Assembly (NCBI RefSeq): GCF_002798405.1
Contig: NZ_PGGV01000014.1
Coordinates: 1-64,000, forward strand
Reading direction: 5' to 3'
From: Glycomyces xiaoerkulensis
Lineage (GTDB): Bacteria > Actinomycetota > Actinomycetes > Mycobacteriales > Micromonosporaceae
DNA length: 64,000 bases
The translations under genes were made by a program, and so were the position numbers. The notes below the pieces were generated by a model. It had not been told where the DNA came from and did not search any database. It saw only the letters and a program-made list of their open reading frames with translations. Of this stretch, positions 53,214-62,627 are shown piece after piece (within the stretch, counting starts at the first letter, position 1; the number at the start of each line of letters is the position of its first letter).

Positions 53214-54038
53214 ATGTCCATTCTGGTTACGGGCGCCACCGGCAACGTCGGCCGCCACCTGGTGCGCCGGTTGACCGAGGCCGGTCGTCCGGTGCGGGCG
53301 CTGACCCGGAACCCGCGGGCGGCGCGGTTCGGGCCGGGGGTCGAGATCGTCGGAGGCGACCTGACCGACCTGGCAAGCATGGAGGCGGCGTTCGAGGGCG
53401 CCACCGCGGTCCACCTGCTCGATGCCCAGGGCCCGTCGTACGAGCCGGTGCCGAACGCCCCCGAGCTGGTCGAACTGGCGAGGAAGGCCGGGGTCCGGCG
53501 CGCGACGGTGGTGTGGAACGGGTACCGCGGCCCTGTCGAGGAAGCGGTCGCCGCGAGCGATCTGGAGGGGACTCTGCTGGAGCCGGGCGACTTCATGTCG
53601 AACACGCTGGAATGGGCCGAGGAGGTCCGCGCCGAGGGCGTGGTTCGCGAACCGTTCGGCGACGTCCCGCATCACCTCGTCCACGAGGCCGACATCGCGG
53701 CGGTGGCCGCGGCGGCGCTCACCGGCGAGGGACACGCGCGCCGGTCCTATGTGCTCACCGGGCCGGAGGCGGTGACCCCGGCCGAGAAGGTCGCGATCCT
53801 GTCGCGCGCGCTCGGCCGGGAGCTGCGATTCGAGGAACTGAGCGAGTCTCAGGCGCGGGAGCGCATGCGAGCCATGGGCATCGAGGACGAGACGATCGAC
53901 TTCGTTCTGCAATGGGGGCGCGACCCGTCCCAGGATGCGAGTTTGGCCGCCGAGTCGGCCGACATCCGCGCTATCACCGGCCGACCGGCGAGGACGTTCG
54001 CCGACTGGGCGGCCGAGCACGCCGACGACTTCCGTTGA
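53214..54038 (+). CDS. NmrA-like NAD(P)-binding protein
   Basis: A 274-residue atypical short-chain dehydrogenase. The Rossmann motif is VTGATGNVGRHLVRRL at the N-terminus, with GGDLTDLASMEAAFEG following. There is no canonical YxxxK. The family includes NAD(P) sensors and quinone or isoflavone reductases. The substrate is unknown. GGGAGG lies close before the ATG. Confidence 0.88.
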   Translation: MSILVTGATGNVGRHLVRRLTEAGRPVRALTRNPRAARFGPGVEIVGGDLTDLASMEAAFEGATAVHLLDAQGPSYEPVPNAPELVELARKAGVRRATVVWNGYRGPVEEAVAASDLEGTLLEPGDFMSNTLEWAEEVRAEGVVREPFGDVPHHLVHEADIAAVAAAALTGEGHARRSYVLTGPEAVTPAEKVAILSRALGRELRFEELSESQARERMRAMGIEDETIDFVLQWGRDPSQDASLAAESADIRAITGRPARTFADWAAEHADDFR

Positions 54039-54268
54039 GCGCCGGACCGGGTGGGGAACGCGTCTCTACCCGGTCTTCGGGCCCGGGGGCGGGCCCAACG
54101 CCCTTGGATCACTTCGACGGATGGAGGCCGGGGCTCGTGGACGGCTTCGGGGGATGGAGGCCGGTGCCCGTGGGCTTTCTCGGTCGGTTAAACAAAGGGT
54201 GTTCACAAACGTTGGATTCTGTGGAAAGATCCATAGCGTTCGACCAAAATCCCCTGAAGGAGACAACG

Positions 54269-57220
54269 ATGTCATCCCCGAAACCGAAAAGAAAGCGCGT
54301 GCTGGCGCTGTCCGGCACCGCGGGGATCGCGACAGCGATCGTCGCCGCCGCGCTGCCGGTGCTGACCGGATCGTCGGCGGCCTCCGCCCAGGAGGCCTCG
54401 CCGCTCCCGGTCACGGTGACCCCCGACCCCTCCTATCAGCACCCCGAGTTCGAGGGATGGGGCGCCAGCATCGTCTGGTCCGGCAACGCCACCGGCGGCT
54501 ACCCCGACCAGATCCGCGAGCAACTGGCGGACATGGTGTTCGGCGACCAGGGCCTCAACCTCAACATCGCCCGCTTCAACATCGGCGGCGGCAACGCGCC
54601 CGACATCAGCTCCGACTACATGAAGGACGGGGCGGACATGCCCGGCTACTGGGCCGCCCCCGAAGGCATCACCCACGAGGACAAGGACTGGTGGGACCCG
54701 GACGACCCCGACCACTGGAACTGGGACGCCGACGCGAACCAGCGCTGGTGGATCGACCGGATCAAGGACGAGGTGACCCACTGGGAGGCCTTCTCCAACT
54801 CCCCGCCGTACTTCCAGACCGTGTCCGGTTACGTCTCCGGCGGCTTCGACTCGGCGCAGGACCAGATCCGCACCGACACGCTCGACGAGTTCGCGATCTA
54901 CCTGACCGAGGTCATGGACCACCTGGAGCAGACCCACGGCATCGAGTTCGACACGGTCGACCCGCTCAACGAGCCGAACACCGACTACTGGGGCACCACC
55001 CTGGGCCCCGACGGCGTGCAGCCCACCGGCGGCCGGCAGGAGGGCGCCCACGCCGGGCCGGCCCTCCAGCAGCAGGTCATCCAGGCGCTGGCCGAACGGC
55101 TCCCCCAGGCCGACACCGACGCGGTGATCGCGGCGATGGACGAGACCAACCCCGGGACCTTCACCTCCAACTGGAACGCCTACGGCGACCAGGCCCGCGC
55201 GGCCGTCGACCAGATGAACGTCCACACCTACGGCACCGGCGGGCGCACCAGCGTGCGCGACCTGGCCAAGGGCGAGGACAAGACCCTGTGGATGAGCGAG
55301 GTCGAGGGCAGCTTCCACTCCCCGACCGACTACGAGACCATGGAGACCGGGCTCGGCATCGCCGACCGCATCACCGACGACCTGCGGGAGCTGGAACCGT
55401 CGGCGTGGGTGTTCTGGCAGCCGATCGAGGACGCGGCCCCGCAGCAGGAGGGCGGCGGCAACTGGGGCAGCATCCACGTGCCGTTCGACTGCACCGCCGA
55501 GGACACCCTCGAGACCTGCCCGATCCGGACCAACACCAAGTACGACACGATCCGCAACTTCACCCACTACATCGAGCCGGGCGACCGCATGATCGGCGTC
55601 GACGACGACTCGACGGTCGCGGCGCTCAAGTCCTCCGGCGAGGCGGCCTCGGTCGTCCACACCAACAACGGCGAGGACCCGCGCGAGATCACGCTCGACC
55701 TGTCGAAGTTCGGGACCGTCGCCGCGGACGCCACCGTCACCCCGGTCGTGACCGGGACCGACGGCGCCCTGGTCGAAGGCGAGCCGGTCCAGGTCGCCGA
55801 CTCCTCGGCGACGCTGACCGTCCCCGGCAAATCGGTCACCACGCTCCTGGTCGACGGCGTCTCCGGGGTCGCCCCGGACGCGGCGCTGGTCCAGGACGGC
55901 CACGTCTACCGGCTGACCGGCGTCCAGAGCGGGCACTCGATGGCCCCCGGCGAGGACGGCGGCGTGGTCATCCGCACCGAGGATCCGGCCGCGGTCGACC
56001 AGATGTGGTCGATCGGCAAGCTCACCGGCGGCGACACCAACCGCGAGCGGTACGAGGTGGTCAACGCCGCCACCGGCGGCCGGCTGGCGGTAGCCGAGGA
56101 CGACGCCCTGGTCCTCGAGGACGCCTCCGGCGACCCCGGGGCACGCGCGCAGTGGACGATGTCGTCCACCGGCGACGGCGACTGGACGTTCGTCAACGCC
56201 GCCACCGGACGCCTGCCGGACGTGTGGGGACACTCCACCGAGGACGGCGCGACGGTCGGCACCTACACGCCGACCTCGGGCGACAACCAGCTCTGGGCGG
56301 TGACCGACGAGACCGTTCAGGACATCCAGGACGTGCACGCCTACACCGTGCCGGACCTCAAGCCCGAGCTGCCCGACACCGTCACCCCGGTCTACCGGGA
56401 CGGCCCGCGCGGCGAGCTGGCGGTGACCTGGGACTACCCGGAGAAGGGCGAGTGGAAGAAGCCCCAGGTCATCAAGATCCGCGGCAAGGCCTACGACGCG
56501 CTCGGGAACAAGCACCGGCCGACCGCGATCGTCGCCGTCGACACCTTCGGCGCCACCGAGACCGCCGAGGCCAGGACCTACGAAGGCGGCGTGCCGGACC
56601 TGCCGGAGACCGTCGTGGCCCTCGGCGACAACGGCAGTCGCGTCGAGGTTCCGGCCACCTGGGACGCGCCGCCCGAGGGCGCGTTCGACGAGACCGGCAC
56701 CGTCGCCCTGGGCGGCACCGCCGAACTGGTCGACGGCTCCACACTGGAGGCGACCGTCGAGGTCGAGGTGACCGAGCCGGTCGAGGTCAACGCCGCGCTC
56801 GACGACGGCGTGACGACCTCGGCGACCTTCACCGAGCCCGGCTACTCCACCGAAGGGCTGCGCAACGGGACCGAGAACGACAAGGCCTGGTCGAACTGGG
56901 TGTCCGGCGACAAGCGCACCGAGGACGCGATCACGTTCACCCTCCCGGCCGAGCGCGACGTGACCCGGGTGGTCAGCCACTTCTACAGCGACGGCGGACG
57001 CGCCAGCTACGCCGACACGCTCCAGGTCCAGTACCTGGCCGCCGACGGCTCCTGGGTGGACGCCGGTGACCCGGTCGCGGTCGGCACCGACCCGTCGCCG
57101 GTCATCGACGTCGCCGTCGACGCGCCGACCACCGCGATCCGGGTGGCGATGACCGTCGGCGACGTCGGCTGGATCACGATGAGCGAGATCGAGGTCTACG
57201 CCAAGGCCCCGGCTCCGTAG
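54269..57220 (+). CDS. Secreted multidomain GH30 endo-glycanase
   Basis: A 983-residue secreted enzyme. After the signal peptide (to about residue 46, ASAQ) comes a GH30 barrel and beta-sandwich (about 50-520). Its acid/base is Glu235 in DPLNEPNTDYWG and its nucleophile is Glu344 in WMSEVEGS. Then follow a ricin-like beta-trefoil (about 535-690, VYRLTGVQSGHSM, NAATGRLPDVWG) and two Big_4-like immunoglobulin repeats (about 695-845). A discoidin-like C-terminal domain begins NAALDDGVTTSATFTEPGYS. The layout fits GH30 subfamily 5-type endo-beta-1,6-galactanases, although xylanase activity is not excluded. GAAGGAG precedes the ATG. Confidence 0.9.
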   Translation: MSSPKPKRKRVLALSGTAGIATAIVAAALPVLTGSSAASAQEASPLPVTVTPDPSYQHPEFEGWGASIVWSGNATGGYPDQIREQLADMVFGDQGLNLNIARFNIGGGNAPDISSDYMKDGADMPGYWAAPEGITHEDKDWWDPDDPDHWNWDADANQRWWIDRIKDEVTHWEAFSNSPPYFQTVSGYVSGGFDSAQDQIRTDTLDEFAIYLTEVMDHLEQTHGIEFDTVDPLNEPNTDYWGTTLGPDGVQPTGGRQEGAHAGPALQQQVIQALAERLPQADTDAVIAAMDETNPGTFTSNWNAYGDQARAAVDQMNVHTYGTGGRTSVRDLAKGEDKTLWMSEVEGSFHSPTDYETMETGLGIADRITDDLRELEPSAWVFWQPIEDAAPQQEGGGNWGSIHVPFDCTAEDTLETCPIRTNTKYDTIRNFTHYIEPGDRMIGVDDDSTVAALKSSGEAASVVHTNNGEDPREITLDLSKFGTVAADATVTPVVTGTDGALVEGEPVQVADSSATLTVPGKSVTTLLVDGVSGVAPDAALVQDGHVYRLTGVQSGHSMAPGEDGGVVIRTEDPAAVDQMWSIGKLTGGDTNRERYEVVNAATGGRLAVAEDDALVLEDASGDPGARAQWTMSSTGDGDWTFVNAATGRLPDVWGHSTEDGATVGTYTPTSGDNQLWAVTDETVQDIQDVHAYTVPDLKPELPDTVTPVYRDGPRGELAVTWDYPEKGEWKKPQVIKIRGKAYDALGNKHRPTAIVAVDTFGATETAEARTYEGGVPDLPETVVALGDNGSRVEVPATWDAPPEGAFDETGTVALGGTAELVDGSTLEATVEVEVTEPVEVNAALDDGVTTSATFTEPGYSTEGLRNGTENDKAWSNWVSGDKRTEDAITFTLPAERDVTRVVSHFYSDGGRASYADTLQVQYLAADGSWVDAGDPVAVGTDPSPVIDVAVDAPTTAIRVAMTVGDVGWITMSEIEVYAKAPAP

Positions 57221-57246
57221 TCCCAGACCACTTCCGGATCGGTTCG

Positions 57247-57277
57247 GGGCCCGCCGCTCCACAAGAGCGGCGGGCCC
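57247..57277. terminator. Terminator after the GH30 gene
   Basis: A 13-base perfect stem (GGGCCCGCCGCTC and its complement) with loop CACAA. It may also serve the convergent tetR gene. Confidence 0.85.
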
Positions 57278-57304
57278 TTGCCGTCGCCGTACGGGCTCGC
57301 GTCC

Positions 57305-57874
57305 TCAGGGCCGGCCGGCGCTGAAGCCGTCGAGCATCAGTTCGCACCAGCGGGCGCGGACGGCCGGAGCCGCGTCGACCGGGACGGTCTTGAAGAACAG
57401 GAGGAGGTCTTCCACGGTCAGGTCGGCTCGGAGGCCGCCGTCGGCCTTCGCGGCGGCGATGATGCGGGCGAGCACGTCGATGCCGCGCTGCAGCTCTGAT
57501 CCGTGGTGCAGGGCGTCGTCGGCGCCCATCGACCGGGCGGCGGCCTTGACCGCCTGATTGTGGGCGGCGCCGTCCATGATCCGGTACGCGAGCGACCGCA
57601 GCGCGTCGGTGGCGCGCTCACCTGCGGCGATGCGGGCCTCCGCGGCTTCGGCCTCGTCGGCCATGTGCGTGAAGTGCGACTCGATGACGGCCCCGACCAG
57701 GGCGCGCTTGGTCGGGTAGTGGCGGTAGAGGGTGCCCACGGCCACGCCCGCCGCCGCCGCGATCGACTCCATCGGGACGTCGGGACCGTGCTCGACTATC
57801 AGGTCGTTGGCGGCCTCGAGGATCTTGGCGCGGTTGCGGGCGGCGTCGGCGCGCAGCGTCCGGGCTCGGGGCAT
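57305..57874 (-). CDS. TetR-family repressor
   Basis: A 189-residue TetR regulator. The N-terminal helix-turn-helix is AAAAGVAVGTLYRHYPTKRA and the rest is the helical ligand-binding domain. The ATG at 57872-57874 follows AAGGAG; an in-frame start 21 codons upstream would run through the operator. It is divergent from the SDR gene, with two matching palindromes between, so it very likely represses both itself and the SDR. Confidence 0.93.
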   Translation of the reverse strand: MPRARTLRADAARNRAKILEAANDLIVEHGPDVPMESIAAAAGVAVGTLYRHYPTKRALVGAVIESHFTHMADEAEAAEARIAAGERATDALRSLAYRIMDGAAHNQAVKAAARSMGADDALHHGSELQRGIDVLARIIAAAKADGGLRADLTVEDLLLFFKTVPVDAAPAVRARWCELMLDGFSAGRP

Positions 57875-57929
57875 GGGGTCTCCTTCCACCTCACCGTAGA
57901 GCTTAGCCGGGCGCACCCTTGCGATAAGG

Positions 57930-57966
57930 TGAATCATGATTCATGATTATATTGAATCCATATTCA
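57930..57966. promoter_or_regulatory. Twin TetR operators
   Basis: Two sites of the form TGAAT-N4-ATTCA: TGAATCATGATTCA (57930-57943, perfect palindrome) and TGAATCCATATTCA (57953-57966). They start 23 bases apart, about two helical turns. They lie in an AT-rich patch between the tetR and SDR genes. Confidence 0.8.
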
Positions 57967-57990
57967 TTTTACGAGAGGCAAGGAGTCGAC

Positions 57991-58917
57991 ATGAGCACCC
58001 AGTGGACCGCCGCCGACATCCCCGACCAGAGCGGGCGAGTCGTCATCGTCACCGGGGCCAACAGCGGGCTCGGACTCGTCAGCGCCCGGGAACTCGCCTC
58101 CAAGGGCGCACGCGTGGTCATGGCCGTGCGCGACGAGGCCAAAGGGCGGGCGGCCGCGGAGGCGATCGGTGCTTCCGCGCCCGGCGCCGACCTCGAAGTC
58201 CGCCGACTCGACCTGGCCGACCTCGACTCGGTACGGGCCTTCGCCGACCGGATCCTGGCCGACGGCCTCGACCCCGACGTCCTGATCAACAACGCCGGCG
58301 TCATGGGCCCGCCCCGCACCCTGAGCGCCCAGGGCCACGAACTCCAGTTCGCCGCCAACCACCTCGGCCACTTCGCGCTCACCGGCCTCCTGCTCGAAGC
58401 CCTCGAAGGGGGCCGGGAACCGCGCGTGGTCACCGTCAGCTCCAATTACCACCACAGGGGACGGATCCATTTCGACGACCTGACCGGCGAGCACGGCTAC
58501 GGCCCGCTGAAGTACTACGCGCAGTCGAAGTTCGCCAACATCGTGTTCGGCCTGGAACTCGACCGCCGGCTCCGGCGGGCCGAAAGTCCGGTGCGCAGCC
58601 TCATGGCCCACCCCGGCGTCGCCTCGACCTCGCTCACCAAGAGCTTTCCGCTCCTGCTCAAACCGATCGCGAAGTTCGTGGTGAGTACCCGCGCGCAGTC
58701 GGCCGATCTCGGGGCCCTGCCGCAGTTGCACGCGGCCACCGCCCCGGAGGCGCGGAGCGGCGAGTACTTCGGCCCCGACGGCAAGCAGGAGATCAACGGC
58801 TACCCGATGCTCGTCCCGACCAAGTCCGAGGCGAACGACCCCGAACTGGCCGCGAGGCTGTGGTCGGTCTCGGAGGAGCTCACCGGCGTCTCGTATCACC
58901 TGCCGGCCGCCGCCTGA
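57991..58917 (+). CDS. Short-chain dehydrogenase/reductase
   Basis: A 308-residue SDR resembling retinol-dehydrogenase/WWOX-like oxidoreductases. It has cofactor motif VTGANSGLGLVSA, NNAGVM, the catalytic Ser in VTVSSNYHHRG and YYAQSKFANI, which supplies YxxxK. The ATG at 57991 has AAGGAG upstream; an in-frame start at 57943 would fall inside the operator. It is controlled by the divergent TetR. The substrate is not predictable. Confidence 0.92.
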   Translation: MSTQWTAADIPDQSGRVVIVTGANSGLGLVSARELASKGARVVMAVRDEAKGRAAAEAIGASAPGADLEVRRLDLADLDSVRAFADRILADGLDPDVLINNAGVMGPPRTLSAQGHELQFAANHLGHFALTGLLLEALEGGREPRVVTVSSNYHHRGRIHFDDLTGEHGYGPLKYYAQSKFANIVFGLELDRRLRRAESPVRSLMAHPGVASTSLTKSFPLLLKPIAKFVVSTRAQSADLGALPQLHAATAPEARSGEYFGPDGKQEINGYPMLVPTKSEANDPELAARLWSVSEELTGVSYHLPAAA

Positions 58918-58923
58918 ACGATC

Positions 58924-59883
58924 TCACCACCGGTCCTGCACGGTCAGCACGGTCTTGCCGCGGGCCTTGCCGAGGCGCAGCCGCTCCAGCGCGTCCCAGG
59001 CCTCGGCCAGCCCCGCCCGGTGGTCGATGTGGACCTTCAGTTCCTCGCGGCGCACCGCCTCGGCCAGGAGATCGAGGGTCTCGGGGGTGGCCGCTCCGTA
59101 GAGGTTGAGGCCGCGCAGGCCACGGGCCGCCATCGCTTCGGGGTCGACGGCGGTGTTCGAGCTGACGACGGTCCCGCCGGGCCGCAGCACGTCCGCGATC
59201 TCGCCGGTCTCACCGGTACCACCGGAGAACAGGTCCAGCACGGCGTCGATCCCGTCGGGGTGGGCCGCGCGCACCTGCCGGGAGACCGGGCCGGCGGTGA
59301 AGTCGTAGGTCTCGACCGCGCCGAGCTCGCGCAGGTAGTCGGCGGTGTCGGGCGGGGTCGTGGCCAGGACCCGCACGTCCTTGGCGTCGGCCAGTTGGAT
59401 CGCCACCTGCCCGACGCCACCGGAGGCTCCGTTGATGAGCAGTGTGTCTCCTGACCCGACCCCGGTGCCCGCCACGAAGTCGTGGGCGCCCGCGCAGGCG
59501 GTCGGGATGGCCGCGGCCAGGTCGTAGGGCAGCTCCTCGGGCAGGAGCGCGAGCTTGCCTTCGGCCGGCGCGACCGCGTACTCGGCGTAGGAGCCGCGCC
59601 CGCGCTCGATGTCCATGAACTGGCCGAAGACCCGGTCGCCGGGCGCGAAGGCGGTGACCCCGGGGCCGGTGAGCTCGACGATCCCGGCGCCGTCGGCGCC
59701 GAGCACCATGGGGAACGCGTGCTCGACCTGGCCTTTCAGGATACCTTCGACCACCTTGGAGTCGAACGGGTTGACCCCGGCCGCGGCGAGGCGGACCAGG
59801 ACCTCCCCCGGGCCGGGCTCGGGCACCGGCAGTTCGGCGAGCCGGGGTTCGGTGTTGAAGTCGGTGGCGATCACGGCGTACAC
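58924..59883 (-). CDS. Zinc-independent quinone oxidoreductase-type MDR protein
   Basis: A 319-residue NADP-dependent medium-chain reductase of the quinone oxidoreductase group. It has FPMVLGADGAGIVE and the cofactor motif INGASGGVGQVAIQLA. It lacks the structural-zinc Cys cluster of alcohol dehydrogenases. It is convergent with the SDR gene (six-base gap) and may share a detoxification role. The ATG at 59883 has AGGAG just upstream. Confidence 0.92.
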   Translation of the reverse strand: MYAVIATDFNTEPRLAELPVPEPGPGEVLVRLAAAGVNPFDSKVVEGILKGQVEHAFPMVLGADGAGIVELTGPGVTAFAPGDRVFGQFMDIERGRGSYAEYAVAPAEGKLALLPEELPYDLAAAIPTACAGAHDFVAGTGVGSGDTLLINGASGGVGQVAIQLADAKDVRVLATTPPDTADYLRELGAVETYDFTAGPVSRQVRAAHPDGIDAVLDLFSGGTGETGEIADVLRPGGTVVSSNTAVDPEAMAARGLRGLNLYGAATPETLDLLAEAVRREELKVHIDHRAGLAEAWDALERLRLGKARGKTVLTVQDRW

Positions 59884-59978
59884 GGCATGCTCCTTCGACT
59901 CGGGCGTCAGACGCGGTGCGATTGTCTCGTGGTTTCAGGGTGCCGGTGCCCGAATCGGCGGTTCGAACCGGCCGGGGA

Positions 59979-62528
59979 TCAGCCGCGCTCCCAGGCCTCG
60001 CGTTCGAGGAACGCCAACTGGGCCCGCTTGTCGGGCAGGTCGATCTCGGGCCCGAGCGTGAAGCCGGAGCGGAGCATGCGGGCGCGGGCCTGGGCGTTGC
60101 GGGCGTCGGGCTCGACGACGACGCGCCGCCGGGACGGGTCCTTGAATGCGAAGCCGAGCAGGGCCGACATCAGCGCCGCCGTGAAGCCGGCCTGGGACCG
60201 GTCGCGGTCGGGGCGGGCGACCAGCAGGTGGACGCCGATGTCGCCGGGCCGGGCGTCGTAGCACTCCCCCACCGGGTCGGCGTCGGGCTCGTAGGTCTGG
60301 AAGAGGGCGACCGGGACCCGGTCCCGCAGGACCAGGTAGGCGTGGTGGGTGGGCAGTGAGTCGAGGAACTCGTAGATCTGCCTGACCCGCTCGCGGTCGT
60401 ACCCGGTCATCCCCCAGAAGCGGGCGCGCTCCTCGGTGACCCAGCCGTGGACGAGGTCGAGGTCGGCCCCGGGGTCGACCGGGACGAGCCGGACGCGGCC
60501 GAAGCGCTCGAGGGCTCGGTCGTGGACGGCGGCGCGGTCGGCGGGGTCGACGGCTCGGCTCACGCGGTGCTCCTCGGTCAGTCGGTTCCAGTCGGTGACG
60601 ACGGGGGCGAGCTCGCCGGCACGCCACAGCGGCAACTGGTCGCGGGCGTGCGGGTGGCCGTCCCCTTCGGCCGCTCCGAAGGGGACGATCCACCGGCTGG
60701 CACCGCGGTCGGCCAGGTCCCAGACCCAGCGGGCGGCCGGGCCGCGGACGCAACGGCCGTCGGGGGCGGTGCCGGTGGACAGGACGCAGTCGTGGTCGCC
60801 GGCGACGCCGGGCCACGGTCCGGGACCGGGCGAGCCGGGAGGGCGGGGGTCCCAGGGCGCCAGCAGGTGGACCTCGCCCCAGGGGGCGCCGGTCGCGGTG
60901 GCGGCGACCTCCTCGGCGGCGTCGCGGACGATCTCGTCCAGGTCAGATTGGGGCACCAGGAGCCGGAAGCCCTCGTGGCGCAGCAGGTGTTCGAGCGCGA
61001 ATCCGATTCGGGCGCGGGCGTCGAACCAGGGCGCGAACACCTCGGGGTACCACTCGTGCCATTCGCTCATCGGCGCCAGCTTCGGATGCTCGGCCAGGGA
61101 CCGCGCGACCGCGGCGCGGAGGGCGGCGTACTCGGCGGCTTCGACGCTGTGGGCCTCCATGCGGCGGTCCCAGTGGACGAGCCGGACGCGCATCCGCGCG
61201 GCGGCGGGGCTCAGGCGGCGCGGCTTCGACAGCTCCTCCAGCAGGGGCCCGGCCGATCCGAGGAGGGTGTCGGTGTGGATGCAGGCCATGGCCTCCGGGG
61301 TCCAGGCGTTCGACAGCTCCAGCAGCTCCCGGATGCGGTCGGCGCGGTGCGGCGGGGCGAACTCGACGCCGAGGGGTCCGGCCAGGCCGCGCTCGTTGGC
61401 CGCCACCGCGATCGTGTCCACATCGGCGCGCGGCATCGGGAGCCAGCCGTGCCAGGCGCTCGCGGGCGAGCGGGCCGGCTGCGGTCGCAGTCGGCCCGCC
61501 GGGTCGCGGTCGGGTACGCGGCCGGCGACCCGGTGCAGGGTGCCTCCGGAGTCGTCGGCGGCGAGGACGACGTTCACCGGGGCGACCCAGCGGTCGAGGG
61601 CGGCGTCCACATCGGCCACGGTGCGGGACCGCAGCAGGGCCGGGAGCGCGGCGAAACCGAGGTCGCCCAGGACCCGCGCCGGGTACCGCAGGCTCGTGCC
61701 GCGGCCGGCGCAGGCGGCGATCAGGGGGCCGCGCTCGGTCTCGGCGACGGTGACGGTCTCGGGTGCGGCTCCGGCGACTTCGATCGTCTCGGTGCGCTCG
61801 GTCACCGGCACCGAGCCCAGGTGCTCCTCGTAGAGGTCCTGGTGGTCGGCCATGGCGTTGGTGATGCCCCACGCCACCGAACCGGTATGTCCGAAGTGGG
61901 CAATTCCGGGTACGCCGGGGACGGCCAGGCCGACCACGTCGAACTCGTCGCAGGCCAGGTGGATCTGCTGGTAGATGCCGGGGAACTCGAGGACGCGGTG
62001 CGGGTCGCCGGCCAGGATCGGCGCGCCGGAGGCGGTCCGGTCGCCGGTCACGAGCCAGGCGTTGCTGCCCGGTGAGGCGGGGCCGTCGATCGCGAACAGC
62101 CGCGCGGCGTCCTCCCCGTAGGCGGCGACGGCGAGGTGGCGCCAGAGTTTGGCCGGGAAGCCGGCGCCGAACAGCAGGTGCTCGGCCAGCCAGATCGACA
62201 GCGGGACCCACGGTTCCCAGTGCTCGGGGCCGGCCTGGTCGACGCCGTCGACGTAGGCGGCGACCCAGGCCGCGGTATCGGGGTCGAGGGCCTCGAAGCA
62301 GCGCCGGGCGGTGTCGGCGATCAGGGCCTGCCGGGCGAACCGGTCCCAGGCCACCGCTTCGGTCCCGAGCAGCGCGGCCGAGGTGCCCTCGGCGCGGCGG
62401 CGGGCGATCTCGAGCTGGCGGGGCCGGTCGGCCGCGGCGTTCCAGCCCTGGGCGAAGGCCAGGCCGCGGGCGGTCGCGGCCCGCAGGTGCGGGACGCCCC
62501 AGTCGTCCCGGTGGCTTGCGAACTCCAT
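59979..62528 (-). CDS. Penicillin-acylase-like Ntn hydrolase fused to siderophore-type acetyltransferase
   Basis: An 849-residue fusion. Residues about 1-670 follow the penicillin/acyl-homoserine-lactone acylase fold, with nucleophile Ser155 in SPGSNAWLVTGDR, expected to be exposed by self-cleavage. The preceding alpha part is short and has no signal peptide, whereas family members are usually periplasmic or secreted. Residues about 685-849 are a GNAT domain of the IucB/AlcB siderophore type (ERARFWGMTGYDRERVRQIY, DIGVHLLVARPDRDRSQAGF, VVEPDARNAQARARML). An iron box lies just upstream. A role in acylating and deacylating a siderophore precursor is an inference. Confidence 0.88.
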   Translation of the reverse strand: MEFASHRDDWGVPHLRAATARGLAFAQGWNAAADRPRQLEIARRRAEGTSAALLGTEAVAWDRFARQALIADTARRCFEALDPDTAAWVAAYVDGVDQAGPEHWEPWVPLSIWLAEHLLFGAGFPAKLWRHLAVAAYGEDAARLFAIDGPASPGSNAWLVTGDRTASGAPILAGDPHRVLEFPGIYQQIHLACDEFDVVGLAVPGVPGIAHFGHTGSVAWGITNAMADHQDLYEEHLGSVPVTERTETIEVAGAAPETVTVAETERGPLIAACAGRGTSLRYPARVLGDLGFAALPALLRSRTVADVDAALDRWVAPVNVVLAADDSGGTLHRVAGRVPDRDPAGRLRPQPARSPASAWHGWLPMPRADVDTIAVAANERGLAGPLGVEFAPPHRADRIRELLELSNAWTPEAMACIHTDTLLGSAGPLLEELSKPRRLSPAAARMRVRLVHWDRRMEAHSVEAAEYAALRAAVARSLAEHPKLAPMSEWHEWYPEVFAPWFDARARIGFALEHLLRHEGFRLLVPQSDLDEIVRDAAEEVAATATGAPWGEVHLLAPWDPRPPGSPGPGPWPGVAGDHDCVLSTGTAPDGRCVRGPAARWVWDLADRGASRWIVPFGAAEGDGHPHARDQLPLWRAGELAPVVTDWNRLTEEHRVSRAVDPADRAAVHDRALERFGRVRLVPVDPGADLDLVHGWVTEERARFWGMTGYDRERVRQIYEFLDSLPTHHAYLVLRDRVPVALFQTYEPDADPVGECYDARPGDIGVHLLVARPDRDRSQAGFTAALMSALLGFAFKDPSRRRVVVEPDARNAQARARMLRSGFTLGPEIDLPDKRAQLAFLEREAWERG

Positions 62529-62548
62529 CCCGCCTCGACTTTCGGTAA

Positions 62549-62567
62549 TTAGGGTAGGTTAACCTAA
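62549..62567. promoter_or_regulatory. IdeR/DmdR-type iron box
   Basis: TTAGGGTAGGTTAACCTAA matches 17 of 19 bases of the actinobacterial iron box TTAGGTTAGGCTAACCTAA. It lies between two divergent iron-related genes, 21 bases from one start codon and 61 from the other, so iron-loaded IdeR should repress both. Confidence 0.85.
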
Positions 62568-62627
62568 CCCGAGATTCTGTCATATGACTCGTCCGCTGCG
62601 GAAGCGGCCGGGAGGAGAGGAGGCCCG

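Noticed and set aside
54272-57262. Nearly 1000-codon minus-strand frame opposite the GH30 gene
   Set aside because: Antisense shadow; the plus strand has signal peptide, catalytic motifs and ribosome site.
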